From an uncultured bacterium (GTDB lineage: Bacteria; Patescibacteriota; Saccharimonadia; Saccharimonadales; Saccharimonadaceae): a stretch of 64,000 nt of DNA. The notes beneath the pieces were generated by a model, which was not told where the DNA came from, ran no database searches, and was given only the letters and a program-made list of their open reading frames with translations. A program made the position numbers and the translations under genes. The stretch is from assembly GCA_937863415.1 (NCBI GenBank), contig CALMFC010000014.1, forward strand, positions 1-64,000. Direction: 5' to 3'. Shown here piece by piece: positions 34,894-45,731 of the stretch. Every line of letters begins with the position of its first letter. The stretch's first letter is position 1.

Positions 34894-35162
34894 ACGCGAC
34901 TGAGACGTTTACTAGCTGGTTTTTTGCTGGTGGTTGGCTGATGGAATTTGTTACGAAGTGGAACGAAACCAAATCGGTATAGAAATAAACCTGTTAGAAT
35001 CAGCATAAAGATTAGCATTTGGGTCGGCGACAGCACAAAGTTAGTGCCTGGGATAATTCCAGCCATCAAGAACATGATTAATCCGTGAGCGAAATTAATC
35101 GTCGCCAGAAAAATCAGTAAGCTAGCCGCTAGGCAAGCAATAACAATCACCTTCTTTACCAT
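34890..35162 (-). CDS. Small two-span membrane protein
   Basis: The product is 90 aa. Hydrophobic segments lie at about 3-22, 26-42 and 49-66, the middle one weaker. The C-terminus is strongly basic (KPASKRLSRV), so it faces the cytoplasm. TATAAT on the minus strand (35176-35171) is 8 nt before the ATG, predicting a leaderless mRNA. It is convergent with sbcB, overlapping by four bases. No family is recognised. Confidence 0.65.
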   Translation of the reverse strand: MVKKVIVIACLAASLLIFLATINFAHGLIMFLMAGIIPGTNFVLSPTQMLIFMLILTGLFLYRFGFVPLRNKFHQPTTSKKPASKRLSRV

Positions 35163-35253
35163 ATCTAATGATTATATCACATTTATTACGGTTATGCAAT
35201 AGTTTCTAGGATTTGTTGTGTATTTATAATTTAAAGTCACCTTACTAATGCTA

Positions 35254-35369
35254 GACAATAGGTTAGGGTGCTTTTACGTATCCCCTGGAGCCCGAGTTCA
35301 ATAAGGCGCCGGGGCCCTTATTGGACCCGGCGTGAAGAAGGATATGAAAAAGTACCCTAACCTATTGTC
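35254..35369 (+). repeat. Structured repeat, family 2, copy E
   Basis: Outer arms 35254-35269 and 35354-35369 are a perfect 16-bp inverted repeat. The core (GCTTTTACGTATCCCCTGG to GGATATGAAAAAGTA) matches copy D at 28931-29016. The inner hairpin pairs CCGAGTTCAATAAG with CTTATTGGACCCGG. Relative to copy D, one inner pair changes from G-C to A-T on both strands, a compensatory change. It lies upstream of uvrA, ending just before its promoter region. Confidence 0.8.
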
Positions 35370-35431
35370 GTTGGTTTCGTATTAGCCAGATACTGGAAAA
35401 AGCTCGCAAAACAGAGTACAATGGACGGGTT

Positions 35432-38245
35432 ATGTCAGAGGTAATTAAGGTTGTTGGCGCGCGCGAGCATAATCTCAAGAACATAAATGTTGAGATTCCG
35501 CGCGATAAATTAGTGGTTATAACCGGTCTTTCAGGATCCGGTAAATCTTCGCTTGCCTTTGACACAATCTATGCCGAAGGTCAGCGTCGTTACGTTGAAA
35601 GCTTGTCTAGTTATGCTAGGCAGTTCTTGGGGTTAATGGAAAAACCTGATGTCGATCAAATTGATGGCCTCAGCCCGGCGATTAGTATCGATCAAAAATC
35701 GACTAGTCGTAATCCGCGTAGTACCGTCGCCACGGTGACCGAAATTTATGACTACATGCGTCTATTATTCGCTCGAATCGGCGTGCCGCACTGTCCAGTT
35801 TGCGGTAAAGCTGTGACGCGTCGAACGTCTGAAACCATTATTGATGAAATTATGAAGCTGCCGTCTGGTGCTAAATTAATGATTCTAGCGCCAATCGCCA
35901 AAGACAAAAAGGGTGAATTCGCGCATGTGCCCGAGCAGTTCCAACGACTAGGGTTTGCGCGTGCTAGGGTAGATGGAGTTGTTTATGCACTCGACGAATT
36001 TCCAGAACTTGATAAAAAGTATAAACACGATATCGAGATTGTGGTTGATCGTATTGCTATGTCGCCAGATATGTTGGGACGTGTGACGCAGTCGGTTGAG
36101 CAGGCGCTTGAACTTGCCGAAGGAATCGTTGAAGTTTTAAACACTGACGACGAAACGTTAGTTGCTTTTAGTCAGCGCTATGCATGTCTTGATCATCCGA
36201 ACGAGGATATTCCTGAGCTAGAACCAAGGCTGTTTAGCTTTAACGCCCCGCAAGGTGCTTGCCCAGTTTGTACGGGACTAGGTAGTAGGCTAGAGGTTGA
36301 TCCTGATCTAGTGTTTAACCCAAACCTAACAATCTCAGAGGGTGCGATTCGTCCCTACAATCGTGTCAACAGCGACGCTTGGTATATGAAACGCTTGTCG
36401 GTGGTGGCTGAGACACACGGCTTTAGCACTCAAACACCGGTCAAAGATTTAAGTGCCGAAGATTTACAAAAAGTTTTATATGGAACTGGTGATCAAAAGT
36501 ACACAGTCAATCTAGGTGGCGGTCGTAGTTACCAATCGACTTATGAGGGCGTAATTCCAAACCTCGAGCGTCGCCACAAAGAAACTGACAGTGAATTTAT
36601 GCGCCGCGACATCGAACGCTTTATGCGCGAACGCCAGTGCTATGCCTGTAAAGGTGCGCGTTTGAAACCAGTGGTACTGGCGGTCACGGTCCACGATTTG
36701 AATATTATGGACATCTGTAACTTAGGTGTTGATGACGCTTTAGATTTATTTAAGAACACGTTGAAACTAAATGACCAAGAACTATTTATTGCCGAACAAA
36801 TTATGAAAGAAATCACAGCTAGACTGGGCTTTATGAGTAATGTCGGTTTGAATTATTTGGAACTGTCTCGTGCAGCCAACACATTATCGGGCGGTGAAGC
36901 ACAGCGCATACGCCTGGCCACTCAGATTGGTTCAGGCCTGCAGGGAGTTTTATACGTTCTAGACGAACCATCGATTGGATTACACCAACGCGATAACGAT
37001 CGGTTGATTAGTACATTGAAGCGCCTGCGTGATTTGGGCAACACGGTTTTGGTCGTTGAACACGACGAAGACACAATTCGTCATGCCGATTACTTACTAG
37101 ATATTGGACCTGGTGCAGGAGTTGCGGGCGGACATGTCGTAGCTAGCGGAACGCCAGACGAGGTGGCGGCTAATCCTGACAGCATTACTGGTAGATATCT
37201 AAGTGGTGCTGAAAAAATTGACACCCCAGGTAAGCGTCGTACAGTTGTGAAAGACAGGCAACTAGTAATTCGTGGAGCGCGTGAGAATAACCTGAAAAAT
37301 ATCGACGTAGCGTTTCCGTTAGGAGTTTTGACAGTTGTTAGTGGTGTCAGCGGTAGTGGCAAATCCACGCTTGTTAACGACATCTTAGCCAAAGAATTAT
37401 CGGCAAGGCTACATCGTTCGCATGTCGTACCAGGCGCACACGAGAATATCGAAGGTATTAATTTGCTAGACAAAGTAATTATTATTGACCAGTCGGCTAT
37501 CGGTCGAACTCCACGGTCTAATCCAGCGACATACACTGGAGTCTTTACGCCAATTCGCGAGCTATTCGCTGGCACTCCCGAAGCTAATATCCGTGGGTAC
37601 AAAGCCGGACGGTTTAGCTTCAACGTCAAGGGTGGGCGCTGTGAAAATTGTCAGGGTGATGGGGTGATTAAAATCGAGATGCATTTCTTGCCGGACGTTT
37701 ATGTGACCTGTGATGTTTGTAAAGGCAAACGCTATAACCGTGAGGCTCTTGAAATCAAATACAAAGGCTCAACAATTAGCGATGTCCTTGATATGACAGT
37801 TGAGCAATCTGCTGAGTTCTTCCAGAATATACCGGCGATTGCTCGTAAATTAAATACGCTAGTAGAAGTCGGGCTCGGCTATATTAAACTAGGTCAACCA
37901 GCTACGACATTCAGTGGTGGCGAAGCGCAGCGCATAAAGCTCGCTAGTGAGTTGTCGCGTCGTTCAACCGGCAAGACGTTGTATATTCTAGACGAACCAA
38001 CAACGGGTCTACACAGCGCTGACGTTAAACGACTGTTAACGATTCTTCAGAAACTAGTCGAAGGTGGCAACAGTATGGTCGTAATCGAACATAATCTAAG
38101 TGTCATTAAAACTGCCGATTATATTATCGACATGGGGCCGGAGGGCGGACAGGGTGGTGGAGCGATTGTCGCCAGCGGTACGCCCGAGGCAGTCACTAAA
38201 GTTGCAGATTCTTTTACCGGTCAGTACTTAAAAGAATTGCTTTAG
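35432..38245 (+). CDS. uvrA: Excinuclease ABC subunit A
   Basis: The product is 937 aa, full length. It recognises bulky DNA lesions with UvrB. Two ABC cassettes are visible: Walker [13 protein letters not shown] (about 31) and [12 protein letters not shown] (about 642), with signatures [12 protein letters not shown] and [12 protein letters not shown] and Walker [14 protein letters not shown] and [12 protein letters not shown]. Zinc modules occur at [23 protein letters not shown] and [17 protein letters not shown] (35417-35422) is 9 nt before the ATG and there is no ribosome site. uvrC and the UvrD-type helicase are elsewhere in the window; uvrB is not. Confidence 0.98.
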   Translation: MSEVIKVVGAREHNLKNINVEIPRDKLVVITGLSGSGKSSLAFDTIYAEGQRRYVESLSSYARQFLGLMEKPDVDQIDGLSPAISIDQKSTSRNPRSTVATVTEIYDYMRLLFARIGVPHCPVCGKAVTRRTSETIIDEIMKLPSGAKLMILAPIAKDKKGEFAHVPEQFQRLGFARARVDGVVYALDEFPELDKKYKHDIEIVVDRIAMSPDMLGRVTQSVEQALELAEGIVEVLNTDDETLVAFSQRYACLDHPNEDIPELEPRLFSFNAPQGACPVCTGLGSRLEVDPDLVFNPNLTISEGAIRPYNRVNSDAWYMKRLSVVAETHGFSTQTPVKDLSAEDLQKVLYGTGDQKYTVNLGGGRSYQSTYEGVIPNLERRHKETDSEFMRRDIERFMRERQCYACKGARLKPVVLAVTVHDLNIMDICNLGVDDALDLFKNTLKLNDQELFIAEQIMKEITARLGFMSNVGLNYLELSRAANTLSGGEAQRIRLATQIGSGLQGVLYVLDEPSIGLHQRDNDRLISTLKRLRDLGNTVLVVEHDEDTIRHADYLLDIGPGAGVAGGHVVASGTPDEVAANPDSITGRYLSGAEKIDTPGKRRTVVKDRQLVIRGARENNLKNIDVAFPLGVLTVVSGVSGSGKSTLVNDILAKELSARLHRSHVVPGAHENIEGINLLDKVIIIDQSAIGRTPRSNPATYTGVFTPIRELFAGTPEANIRGYKAGRFSFNVKGGRCENCQGDGVIKIEMHFLPDVYVTCDVCKGKRYNREALEIKYKGSTISDVLDMTVEQSAEFFQNIPAIARKLNTLVEVGLGYIKLGQPATTFSGGEAQRIKLASELSRRSTGKTLYILDEPTTGLHSADVKRLLTILQKLVEGGNSMVVIEHNLSVIKTADYIIDMGPEGGQGGGAIVASGTPEAVTKVADSFTGQYLKELL

Positions 38246-38917
38246 TTATTTAATTTTTGATTTAAAACCAAGCTGGTTTTTGGTCGCTTCCCACATCACA
38301 TGGCGGCGATCTTTGTCTTTGAAGATATGAATCAACGGTGGCAAAACGGAAATAAATATAATTACGGCAACTATCGGTAGCAAGATGGTGTCGACATCAA
38401 TGCCGATTGAGTTGAACCAGGCGCCCAAGAAATACCCAGCATAAGTGACACCGACAGCCCATAGGAAGCCACCGAGTATGTTGTAGGCTAAGAAGCGCTT
38501 ATAATGCATTTCACTAGCACCGGCAACAATTGGCGCAAAGGTTCTGATGATTGGGATGAACCTGGCGATAACGATTGTCTTGCCGCCGTGTTTTTCGTAG
38601 AATTCTTGAGCTTTTTGGACGTTTTCCTGTTTGAATATTCGACTGTTTGGTCGACTGAATACCTTAGGCCCCAGTCTATATCCGAAAGTATACCCGACAC
38701 TATCGCCCAAAACTGCGGCTACGAATAATATCAATACAAGAGCGTTAATATTAATCGGCAAGAATCCTTGATACACTAAGAATCCAGCCGTAAATAATAA
38801 ACTGTCGCCCGGTAAAAAGAATCCAATTAAAAGGCCCGACTCGGCAAAAATCACTAAGGCTACACCTAAAACACCTACAAATTTAATAAAATCAATTAAG
38901 TCTACGCCTGGAATCAT
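38246..38917 (-). CDS. DedA-family membrane protein
   Basis: The product is 223 aa. DedA/Tvp38 proteins act in membrane homeostasis, some as lipid-carrier flippases. The sequence has FAESGLLIGFFLPGDSLLF near the N-terminus (re-entrant helix), FYEKHGGKTIVIARFIPIIRTFAP with the conserved R and P, and GGFLWAVGVTYAGYFLG. About five membrane segments are seen. TAGAAT on the minus strand (38932-38927) is 9 nt from the ATG, so it may be leaderless and divergent from rplY. It is convergent with uvrA; the stop codons abut. Confidence 0.92.
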   Translation of the reverse strand: MIPGVDLIDFIKFVGVLGVALVIFAESGLLIGFFLPGDSLLFTAGFLVYQGFLPININALVLILFVAAVLGDSVGYTFGYRLGPKVFSRPNSRIFKQENVQKAQEFYEKHGGKTIVIARFIPIIRTFAPIVAGASEMHYKRFLAYNILGGFLWAVGVTYAGYFLGAWFNSIGIDVDTILLPIVAVIIFISVLPPLIHIFKDKDRRHVMWEATKNQLGFKSKIK

Positions 38918-39008
38918 TGTTATTTCATTCTATCACGTTTCCCTACTAGGGCAGTTAAGTGATATAATAGAATGTAAATCCAGAAATGCTTAAAAGGAGT
39001 ACTGAAAA

Positions 39009-39734
39009 ATGGTAAATATGTCGCTTAAATTAGATGGGCGAACTGTCAGCGGTAAACACGTTGCGAAATTACGTAAACAAGGCATTATCCCAAGTGTTGT
39101 GTATGGTGGGTCGAGTGACCCAATTTCAACACAATCTCCAGCTGTTGAAACTACTAAAATTGCACATGCGGCTGGCCGACATACTCCAATAGATGTCGTG
39201 GTTGATGGTAAAAAGAAACTAGCAATCATTAAATCAATTGATATGGATCCAATTAAACACACTGTGCGACATATTGCCTTCCATACCATTAGGCAGGATG
39301 AAAAGATTGTAACTCAGGTTCCAATTATCCTAACCGGAATTGGTGAGAGTATCGCTGAGCGAGCAGGCCTAGTTGTGCTGCAGGCAATTGAAGATATTGA
39401 AGTCAGAGCACTTCCAGCAAACCTGCCTGAATCTATTGAGATGTCAATTTTGAACCTAGCGACGGACGAAGATAAGTTGATGGTAAAAGATATTGTGCTT
39501 GGCGAAGGTGTAGAGTTTGCTGACCATGAGCAGGATCTAGAGCTAGTTATTGCTAACGTTTATGAACCGTCAGCACTTCAGGCTGCTAACGAAGCTAGTG
39601 GTGGAGACGCTGAAGACGAATCAGAAGTAGAATCCGAAAATGGTGAAGTCCCTGAGGGTGAAGAATCAAGCGAAGACGCAGAGTCGGGTGACAAGTCTGA
39701 AGCAAAACCAAAATCAGAACCAGAGACCAAATAG
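39009..39734 (+). CDS. rplY: Ribosomal protein L25 (CTC form)
   Basis: The product is 241 aa. It binds 5S rRNA in the large subunit. The N-terminal L25 domain (LKLDGRTVSGKHVAKLRKQG, IPSVVYGG, IKSIDMDPIKHTVRHIAFH) is followed by the TL5/CTC beta domain. The C-terminal ~45 residues are an acidic, Ser/Glu-rich tail. AAAGGAG is present 9 nt upstream, so this gene, unlike many neighbours, has a standard ribosome site. A terminator follows at 39753. Confidence 0.94.
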   Translation: MVNMSLKLDGRTVSGKHVAKLRKQGIIPSVVYGGSSDPISTQSPAVETTKIAHAAGRHTPIDVVVDGKKKLAIIKSIDMDPIKHTVRHIAFHTIRQDEKIVTQVPIILTGIGESIAERAGLVVLQAIEDIEVRALPANLPESIEMSILNLATDEDKLMVKDIVLGEGVEFADHEQDLELVIANVYEPSALQAANEASGGDAEDESEVESENGEVPEGEESSEDAESGDKSEAKPKSEPETK

Positions 39735-39752
39735 TTCTTAGACTTGGTACTT

Positions 39753-39782
39753 AAAATCCCGCATGAATTTGCGGGATTTTTT
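39753..39782. terminator. Bidirectional terminator between rplY and the ABC exporter
   Basis: AAAATCCCGC and GCGGGATTTTTT form a 10-bp hairpin with A- and T-tracts on both sides, so it can serve both convergent genes. Confidence 0.8.
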
Positions 39783-41532
39783 ATCCCTCTATAAACCCAC
39801 CAGATTGATGCTGCCATAGTTTGGAATACTTACCACCATGTTTTAGTAGACTGGCATGAGTGCCTTCTTCGATGATTTTACCATCGTCTAGAACTATTAT
39901 TCGATCAAGTTTTGCGATAGTCGACAGGCGGTGGGCGATTACGATACTGGTTCTACCTTTCATAAGCTTCACTAGCGCGTCCTGGATTAATTTCTCGCTT
40001 TCACTGTCGAGTGCTGAGGTGGCTTCGTCTAGCACCAAGATAGGTGCATCTTTTAGGATTGCACGAGCAATAGCAATGCGTTGACGTTGTCCGCCCGATA
40101 ATTTAACGCCACGTTCACCAACAACCGTATCAAGTCTGTCTGGCAGTTTATCAATAAAGTCTAGGGCGTTGGCTTTCTTGGCTGCGGCACGTACTTGTTT
40201 GTCGTTTGCATTTAGGTTACCGTAGGCGATGTTTTCTTTTAAGGACCTATGAAATAATGCTGGCTCTTGCGGTACGTACGATATGTTCTTACGTAAACTC
40301 GTCTGGGTTACATGAGAGATATCTTGACCATCAATATAAATTGCTCCATGCGATACGTCATCAAACCTAAGTAGTAATTTAGTAATTGTTGTTTTGCCCG
40401 CCCCAGAAGCTCCGACCAAGCCAACTTTTTCTCCATCGGCGATATTTAGTGTTAAATTACTAAGCACTAAAATGTCAGGACTATCCTGGTATGAGTAATT
40501 AACATTTGAGAATAAAATTTTACCTTGTTTGACCGACAAATCTTTGGCGCCCGTTTGGTCGATGATAGATTCGCTTTGCATTAGAATTTCTGTCATTGGT
40601 GCAGCTTGGATGAATAGACGGTCGTAACCGTTGATAATATCACCCAGCGAAAAGAGCTGACTAGCGATACGCTGAAGGTAGGCGATGGTAAATATTGCTA
40701 CTCCTAGTTCGAGTTGTCCGCTAAATAGTAGTTGGGCTAATATCGCCACTGCAATAATTTGCACAATCGACATCACCAAAATTCTAAGTGAGCCCTCAAC
40801 TGACATCATTCGGAAATCCTTTTGATAAACCTTCCGGTATTTCTCAGTTAGTTTGGATATGGTTGATTGCTCGTGACTTTCCCCAGCGAAAGTTTTGACA
40901 ATCATTGAGTTACCAATCGAATCTGCAATTGCACCGTTTACTTCGCCCACTAGTTTTTTCCTAGCAGTTCGATACGGTTTTCTGATTTTTATTGAAATTT
41001 GGATTTGAATAATCAGACCTATGATGAGCCCAAGTATAATAAAGCCAAGTAGAGGTGAGTGCATGAAAATAATAGCGATTCCACTACCGACGCTAATTAC
41101 GAATGACAACGTTCCCATAACGAATATGTCTTGAAGGCCGACATGGGCGTTTACAAAATCAATAAACTTGCCAGTTAAGGCTCCTATCTTTTGATTAGAA
41201 AAGAAGTCCTGGTCTTTTATTAGGATTTTTTCAATAGTGTGGTTAGCTAGGTCTCGTCGAACATGGCTTTCGTGGTGAATGGCGCTTTGAAAACCGACTA
41301 GATTGAGAATAACTCCGACAATTGCGGCACCAGACGCAAGTGCGATAAATTGCCAAAGCGCATTCGAGTCACCTGTAGTTAGCGTGCCCACTGCTAATGA
41401 CAAAAAGTAAGGCAGGGCTGTATTGATAAAAAGTGCTGCTATGGGTATACCAATAAGCATGCCGAAAAAGCTAAGCTTATGTCGACGTATTTCAGCCCAA
41501 TAAAGCTTTAACGTGTGTCGATTAGTGCCCAA
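39781..41532 (-). CDS. ABC exporter (fused membrane and ATPase domains)
   Basis: The product is 583 aa and starts with TTG; AAAGGAG lies 6 nt upstream on the minus strand. Six membrane helices are found in the first ~310 residues. The ATPase domain has VGLVGASGAGKTTITKLLLR (Walker A), KLSGGQRQRIAIARA (signature), LVLDEATSALDSE (Walker B) and IVIAHRLSTI (H-loop). It is a half-transporter of the MsbA/lipid-multidrug type that should work as a homodimer. Substrate cannot be told. It stands alone and is divergent from trhO. Confidence 0.92.
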   Translation of the reverse strand: MGTNRHTLKLYWAEIRRHKLSFFGMLIGIPIAALFINTALPYFLSLAVGTLTTGDSNALWQFIALASGAAIVGVILNLVGFQSAIHHESHVRRDLANHTIEKILIKDQDFFSNQKIGALTGKFIDFVNAHVGLQDIFVMGTLSFVISVGSGIAIIFMHSPLLGFIILGLIIGLIIQIQISIKIRKPYRTARKKLVGEVNGAIADSIGNSMIVKTFAGESHEQSTISKLTEKYRKVYQKDFRMMSVEGSLRILVMSIVQIIAVAILAQLLFSGQLELGVAIFTIAYLQRIASQLFSLGDIINGYDRLFIQAAPMTEILMQSESIIDQTGAKDLSVKQGKILFSNVNYSYQDSPDILVLSNLTLNIADGEKVGLVGASGAGKTTITKLLLRFDDVSHGAIYIDGQDISHVTQTSLRKNISYVPQEPALFHRSLKENIAYGNLNANDKQVRAAAKKANALDFIDKLPDRLDTVVGERGVKLSGGQRQRIAIARAILKDAPILVLDEATSALDSESEKLIQDALVKLMKGRTSIVIAHRLSTIAKLDRIIVLDDGKIIEEGTHASLLKHGGKYSKLWQHQSGGFIEG

Positions 41533-41648
41533 AAATTACTCCTTTGTTTTTTATAATTACTTGTCATTTTAGTTTGAAGGGCTTTTGCCGTACAAGAGGA
41601 CCCTCACGGGGTCATAGTCTATAGAATTATATAGTATAATATAGTTTG

Positions 41649-42551
41649 ATGCAAAAAATATTACTTTATTACAAGTTTACGCCCATCAAAGACACGGTTG
41701 CTATCAAATTATGGCAAAAGGCGCTTTGTGATGGGTTGAATCTGCGTGGTCGAATTCTGATTTCACCTCATGGACTTAACGGTACAGTTGGTGGCGAGAT
41801 AGAAGATTTGAAAAAATATATTAAAATGACCAAAGAGTTTCCTGGTTTCAAAAACACAGTATTCAAGTGGAGTGATGGTACCCGAGAGGACTTTCCTAAA
41901 CTAAGCGTGAAAGTTCGTGATGAAGTAGTGGCGTTTAGGGCGACGGATGAGCTTAGAGTTGATGAAACTGGTGTAGTTGGTGGCGGCAAGCACCTAAAAC
42001 CGCGCGATGTTCATAAATTAGTCGAAGAAAAAGGTGACGATGTCGTGTTTTTTGATGGTCGTAACGCGCATGAGGCGGCGATTGGTAAGTTTAAAAACGC
42101 CGTTGTACCAGATACGCATACAACTCATGATTTTATTAATGAACTCGACAGTGGTAAATACGACAGTCTTAAAGACAGACCAGTCGTCACATACTGTACG
42201 GGCGGAATTAGGTGTGAGATACTGTCGAGTCTTATGATTAATCGTGGGTTCAAGGAAGTCTATCAAATGGATGGTGGAATTGTTAAATACGGCGAAGCCT
42301 ATGGCGACGACGGATTATGGGAAGGTAGCCTGCGAGTTTTTGATAACCGTATGACGATAGATTTTAGTGATCACGCCAAAACAATTGGCAAATGTAGTCA
42401 CTGCGATGGTCCAACTAATAATTATGAGAACTGCGCCTACGCTAATTGTAACGATTTGGTGTTGATTTGCCTGAAGTGCAAGCAAAATCCTGATTTGCTT
42501 TATCACACCGAGACTTGTCGACAGAGCGCAGAACTCGGCGCCACTGTATAA
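41649..42551 (+). CDS. trhO: tRNA uridine-34 hydroxylase TrhO (rhodanese-like)
   Basis: The product is 300 aa, starting at ATG 41649. The N-terminal acylphosphatase-like part contains [20 protein letters not shown]. The central rhodanese domain has the active-site loop YCTGGIRCE. The C-terminus has a Cys-rich zinc-like cluster ([22 protein letters not shown]). TrhO makes 5-hydroxyuridine at U34 of some tRNAs with oxygen. TATAAT (41635-41640) is 8 nt upstream with no ribosome site. It is close to uvrC, which has its own leaderless-type promoter. Confidence 0.93.
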   Translation: MQKILLYYKFTPIKDTVAIKLWQKALCDGLNLRGRILISPHGLNGTVGGEIEDLKKYIKMTKEFPGFKNTVFKWSDGTREDFPKLSVKVRDEVVAFRATDELRVDETGVVGGGKHLKPRDVHKLVEEKGDDVVFFDGRNAHEAAIGKFKNAVVPDTHTTHDFINELDSGKYDSLKDRPVVTYCTGGIRCEILSSLMINRGFKEVYQMDGGIVKYGEAYGDDGLWEGSLRVFDNRMTIDFSDHAKTIGKCSHCDGPTNNYENCAYANCNDLVLICLKCKQNPDLLYHTETCRQSAELGATV

Positions 42552-42559
42552 TAGACGAC

Positions 42560-44119
42560 GTGAACACAAAACTCGAACAGAAGCTTAAATCATTACCACG
42601 CTCTGCGGGCGTGTATTTTCATAAATCCGCTGATGGCGAGATTATTTACGTTGGTAAGGCTGCAGTCCTCAAAAATCGCGTCAAACAATATTTTCAAAAC
42701 ACACGTGACATGGATGTAAAAACCAAAGCGTTGGTTGCTGAAATTGATGATACCGATTGGATTGAAACGGAAAGCGAAGTTGATGCGCTATTCTTAGAAT
42801 CCGAAATGGTAAAACGCTACATGCCTCGTTTCAACATTTTGCTTAGGGACGACAAATCGCTTCTGTACGTGCGTATTAATATGAAGGACGAGTGGCCGCA
42901 TGTTAGTTTTACACGTAATCCGGCAGATGATAGGGCTGAATATTTTGGCCCGTACTATAACAGTTTTGCAATCAAAAAGGCACTTAGGTATCTACGAAAA
43001 GTTTTCCCTTATTACACGACCGAACCACGACAATCTGAACGTCCAGATCTAGATGTTCATATTGGACTGAGCCCATCGATTGGGACGACGAGTGACGAAT
43101 ATAAGCAAATTTTACGAAAACTCATTCGTTACATGGAGGGTGGACGAAAAACTATTGTTAGCGAATTGGAGCGTGAAATGAAACGAGCTGCTAGGTCACA
43201 AGATTTTGAAAAAGCAGCACAACTACGCAACAAAATAAACAATCTACGTGAACTCCAAAGCCGAATAATGTTTGGTGACAAAGAGTTCATGGATATTAGT
43301 AAGGATAGAGCACTGAGCGGTTTAAGGGATTTGTTGTTACTGCCCAAGATCCCATCTAGGATTGAGGGGTATGACGTGTCGCACATGGGTGGTACGAACG
43401 TCGTTGCTAGCATGGTTGTTTTTTCTAATGGTGTTAGTAATCGAGCTGAATATCGTAAGTTCAAAATGACCAAACAACAAAATGACGATTACGCTAGTAT
43501 GTATGAAACAATTTGGCGTCGTGCGAGTCCCAAGAATATTAAAACTTGGGGAATGCCAAGTTTAATTTTGATTGACGGTGGCAAAGGCCAACTAGACTCT
43601 GCCATAAAAGCTCTCGAAGATCACAAATTAAAGGCTCCAGTAGTTAGTGTTGCTAAACGCGAAGAAGAGATTATCGTGCATAAAACTCGTTCAAATATTA
43701 ATATTTCGACCCTAAGGTCGCTAACTAGTCAAGACCAACCTGGTGTAGCTGTCGAAAGTTCGGGCGATTATTATATCGTTAATTTACACGCTGGACAGAT
43801 AAATGCTGGGTCGCATTCTGGGAATTTGCGTGGCAATACGCCAATTAATGCAAATTACATTGATATTGTGAAATTATTTCAAAGAATTCGGGATGAATCT
43901 CATCGCTTTGCAGTCAGTTACCATACTGTATTAAAACGTCAAAAACAAACAGCTAGTAGTCTAGAGGAGATTCCTGGCATTGGGCCTAAAACGAAATCGA
44001 CGCTAATTCGCAAATTTGGCAGTATTCGCGCTCTCAAATCCGCAACTGAGTCAGATATAATTGAAGCAATTGGTCCAGCCAAGGCTAGACTTGTCATTTC
44101 TTACGTACAAACGTTATAA
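42560..44119 (+). CDS. uvrC: Excinuclease ABC subunit C
   Basis: The product is 519 aa from GTG 42560, 7 nt after TATAAT (42547-42552). A longer frame from 42515 runs through that promoter and overlaps trhO. The GIY-YIG nuclease is N-terminal (AGVYFHKSADGEIIYVGKA). The UVR motif at about 200 is DFEKAAQLRNKINNL. The RNase H-like nuclease starts near RIEGYDVSHMGGTNVVASMV, and (HhH)2 is C-terminal (LEEIPGIGPKTKSTLIRKFG). It cuts on both sides of a lesion. It is shorter than the usual ~600 aa and appears to lack the Cys-rich region, a CPR-type trimming. Confidence 0.95.
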   Translation: MNTKLEQKLKSLPRSAGVYFHKSADGEIIYVGKAAVLKNRVKQYFQNTRDMDVKTKALVAEIDDTDWIETESEVDALFLESEMVKRYMPRFNILLRDDKSLLYVRINMKDEWPHVSFTRNPADDRAEYFGPYYNSFAIKKALRYLRKVFPYYTTEPRQSERPDLDVHIGLSPSIGTTSDEYKQILRKLIRYMEGGRKTIVSELEREMKRAARSQDFEKAAQLRNKINNLRELQSRIMFGDKEFMDISKDRALSGLRDLLLLPKIPSRIEGYDVSHMGGTNVVASMVVFSNGVSNRAEYRKFKMTKQQNDDYASMYETIWRRASPKNIKTWGMPSLILIDGGKGQLDSAIKALEDHKLKAPVVSVAKREEEIIVHKTRSNINISTLRSLTSQDQPGVAVESSGDYYIVNLHAGQINAGSHSGNLRGNTPINANYIDIVKLFQRIRDESHRFAVSYHTVLKRQKQTASSLEEIPGIGPKTKSTLIRKFGSIRALKSATESDIIEAIGPAKARLVISYVQTL

Positions 44120-44132
44120 TGCCATTAAGCTT

Positions 44133-45695
44133 ATGCAGCGTAAATATCGTAAACTTCGACAAATTCATGGTTTCACAATTATTGAGATCATAGTTGTTAT
44201 TGCCGTAATTGGGATTTTGGCAACAATCGTAGCTGTTGGCTATGGGAACTGGAAAAGATCTACTATTGAATCGCAGGTAAAAAGCGATTTAACACATGTC
44301 GCCAGCGCAATGGAAGATTATCGTACGTTTAATAATGGCTATCCGTCGTCAGTTCCGAATACTTTTACTCCGAGTGAGGGCACGGTGCTGTCAGGAGGAA
44401 GTTATGATAGCGGTGCAACGTACTGTATCGACGGCACTAGTAGTGAATTTAGTGGGTTTGAATACTATATTGACTCATCAAGACTGACGGCTGCAGAAGG
44501 AACGTGTGCATCGAGGCCTGCGCCAGTAAATCCTCCAACTCAACCAAATGGCTTGGTAGCTTCAACCGCCTCCCCCTCCTCGATTGATGTAACGTGGAAT
44601 ACTTCGACAGGAGCAGATAGTTATGTATTAGAACGAGCGACTGACTCAGGCTTTAGTGATACACAGGTGGCAGCGACGCCGACTGGTGCATCGGCTAACG
44701 TTACGGGTTTGGCTAGTGCGACAACCTATTATTTTAGAGTTAAAGCAGTCAACAGTGGTGGTTCATCAAGTTGGTCGTCTTCTGCGTACGCGACAACCTC
44801 TGCATTTATTGGTATGGGTCTAGGTGCTGTGGCTGATTCGAATTCACAGATAACACTTACCTGGACCCAAGACCCTTCGGCAACTGACGGATATAATATT
44901 GATTACTCAACTGATCAAGCGTTTGGTACGTTTACGCCAATTCATGGTATTTCGCAGTCGACAACATCCCGAGTTGTAAGTGGTCTTTCGACGGGTGTTC
45001 ACTATTACTTTCGTGGTCAATCGGTTGCGGGTGGAACTTATGGACCATGGTCGTATGCTGATGCAACCACCTACGTTCCAGTTCCTGGCTCAATTTCGGC
45101 CACGACTAATTCATCAACCCAGATCACCGCAAGTTGGTCTAGTGTGTCAGTTGCAGATACCTATACTCTTGAATATTCTACAGATGTATCTTTTGCTCCA
45201 GCTTCAACAAGCAGTATAACTGGAATTACGGCAACCAGCCAGGCAGCCACTGGATTGAACCAGGGTAAAACTTACTACTTTAGGGTGTATGCATTGGTTG
45301 GCACTACTCCAAGTGCCGCCTCGGCAACCGCCAACGCTACTACTAGTGTGAGCACCCCGGGAGCACCAGGTGTAGCAGCCAGTCAACCTGGAGCAGTTAG
45401 AACCTGTGCAGCTGGCTCATGGATTAAATATCCTCAATATTGTCCTAATAATTACTATGCAACTGGTTGGATTACCTCTACCAGCTGTCCATCAGGAACA
45501 ACACCTATTTATCAGATGAGCGCTAGGTACAACAGCCCAACCACCAAGTATTACACGGGTTCAACAACTACATCACAGTGGTATTTTGAGGCTGCAAGTG
45601 GAGGATACTACACTTTGTGGGCTGGGCAGTACTATTGCAAAGGCGCAAATGCTAATTCCAGCTGGGGTCCATGGTCGAGCGAAGTGTCTACATAA
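44133..45695 (+). CDS. Type IV pilin-like protein with three fibronectin III domains
   Basis: The product is 520 aa from ATG 44133, 12 nt after TATAAT (44115-44120). The prepilin motif is HG-FTIIEIIVVIAVIGILAT, with Glu at mature position 5. A short pilin domain (to about 135, one Cys pair) is followed by three FN3 repeats at about 135-225, 225-315 and 315-405. Each has the SxTxxxVTWxxxxxADSYxLxxS and YYFRVxAV patterns. A C-terminal Cys/Trp/Tyr-rich domain of about 100 residues (YCPNNYYATGWI) ends the chain. This is most likely a surface adhesin displayed by the type IV pilus system. It follows uvrC but has its own promoter. Confidence 0.85.
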   Translation: MQRKYRKLRQIHGFTIIEIIVVIAVIGILATIVAVGYGNWKRSTIESQVKSDLTHVASAMEDYRTFNNGYPSSVPNTFTPSEGTVLSGGSYDSGATYCIDGTSSEFSGFEYYIDSSRLTAAEGTCASRPAPVNPPTQPNGLVASTASPSSIDVTWNTSTGADSYVLERATDSGFSDTQVAATPTGASANVTGLASATTYYFRVKAVNSGGSSSWSSSAYATTSAFIGMGLGAVADSNSQITLTWTQDPSATDGYNIDYSTDQAFGTFTPIHGISQSTTSRVVSGLSTGVHYYFRGQSVAGGTYGPWSYADATTYVPVPGSISATTNSSTQITASWSSVSVADTYTLEYSTDVSFAPASTSSITGITATSQAATGLNQGKTYYFRVYALVGTTPSAASATANATTSVSTPGAPGVAASQPGAVRTCAAGSWIKYPQYCPNNYYATGWITSTSCPSGTTPIYQMSARYNSPTTKYYTGSTTTSQWYFEAASGGYYTLWAGQYYCKGANANSSWGPWSSEVST

Positions 45696-45731
45696 CATCT
45701 ACTTACTGTGTTAGATACATATGGTAAAGTA

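Noticed and set aside
42515-42559. Upstream extension of uvrC
   Set aside because: The extension overlaps the end of trhO and contains the TATAAT box; GTG 42560 fits the leaderless pattern and the UvrC N-terminus.
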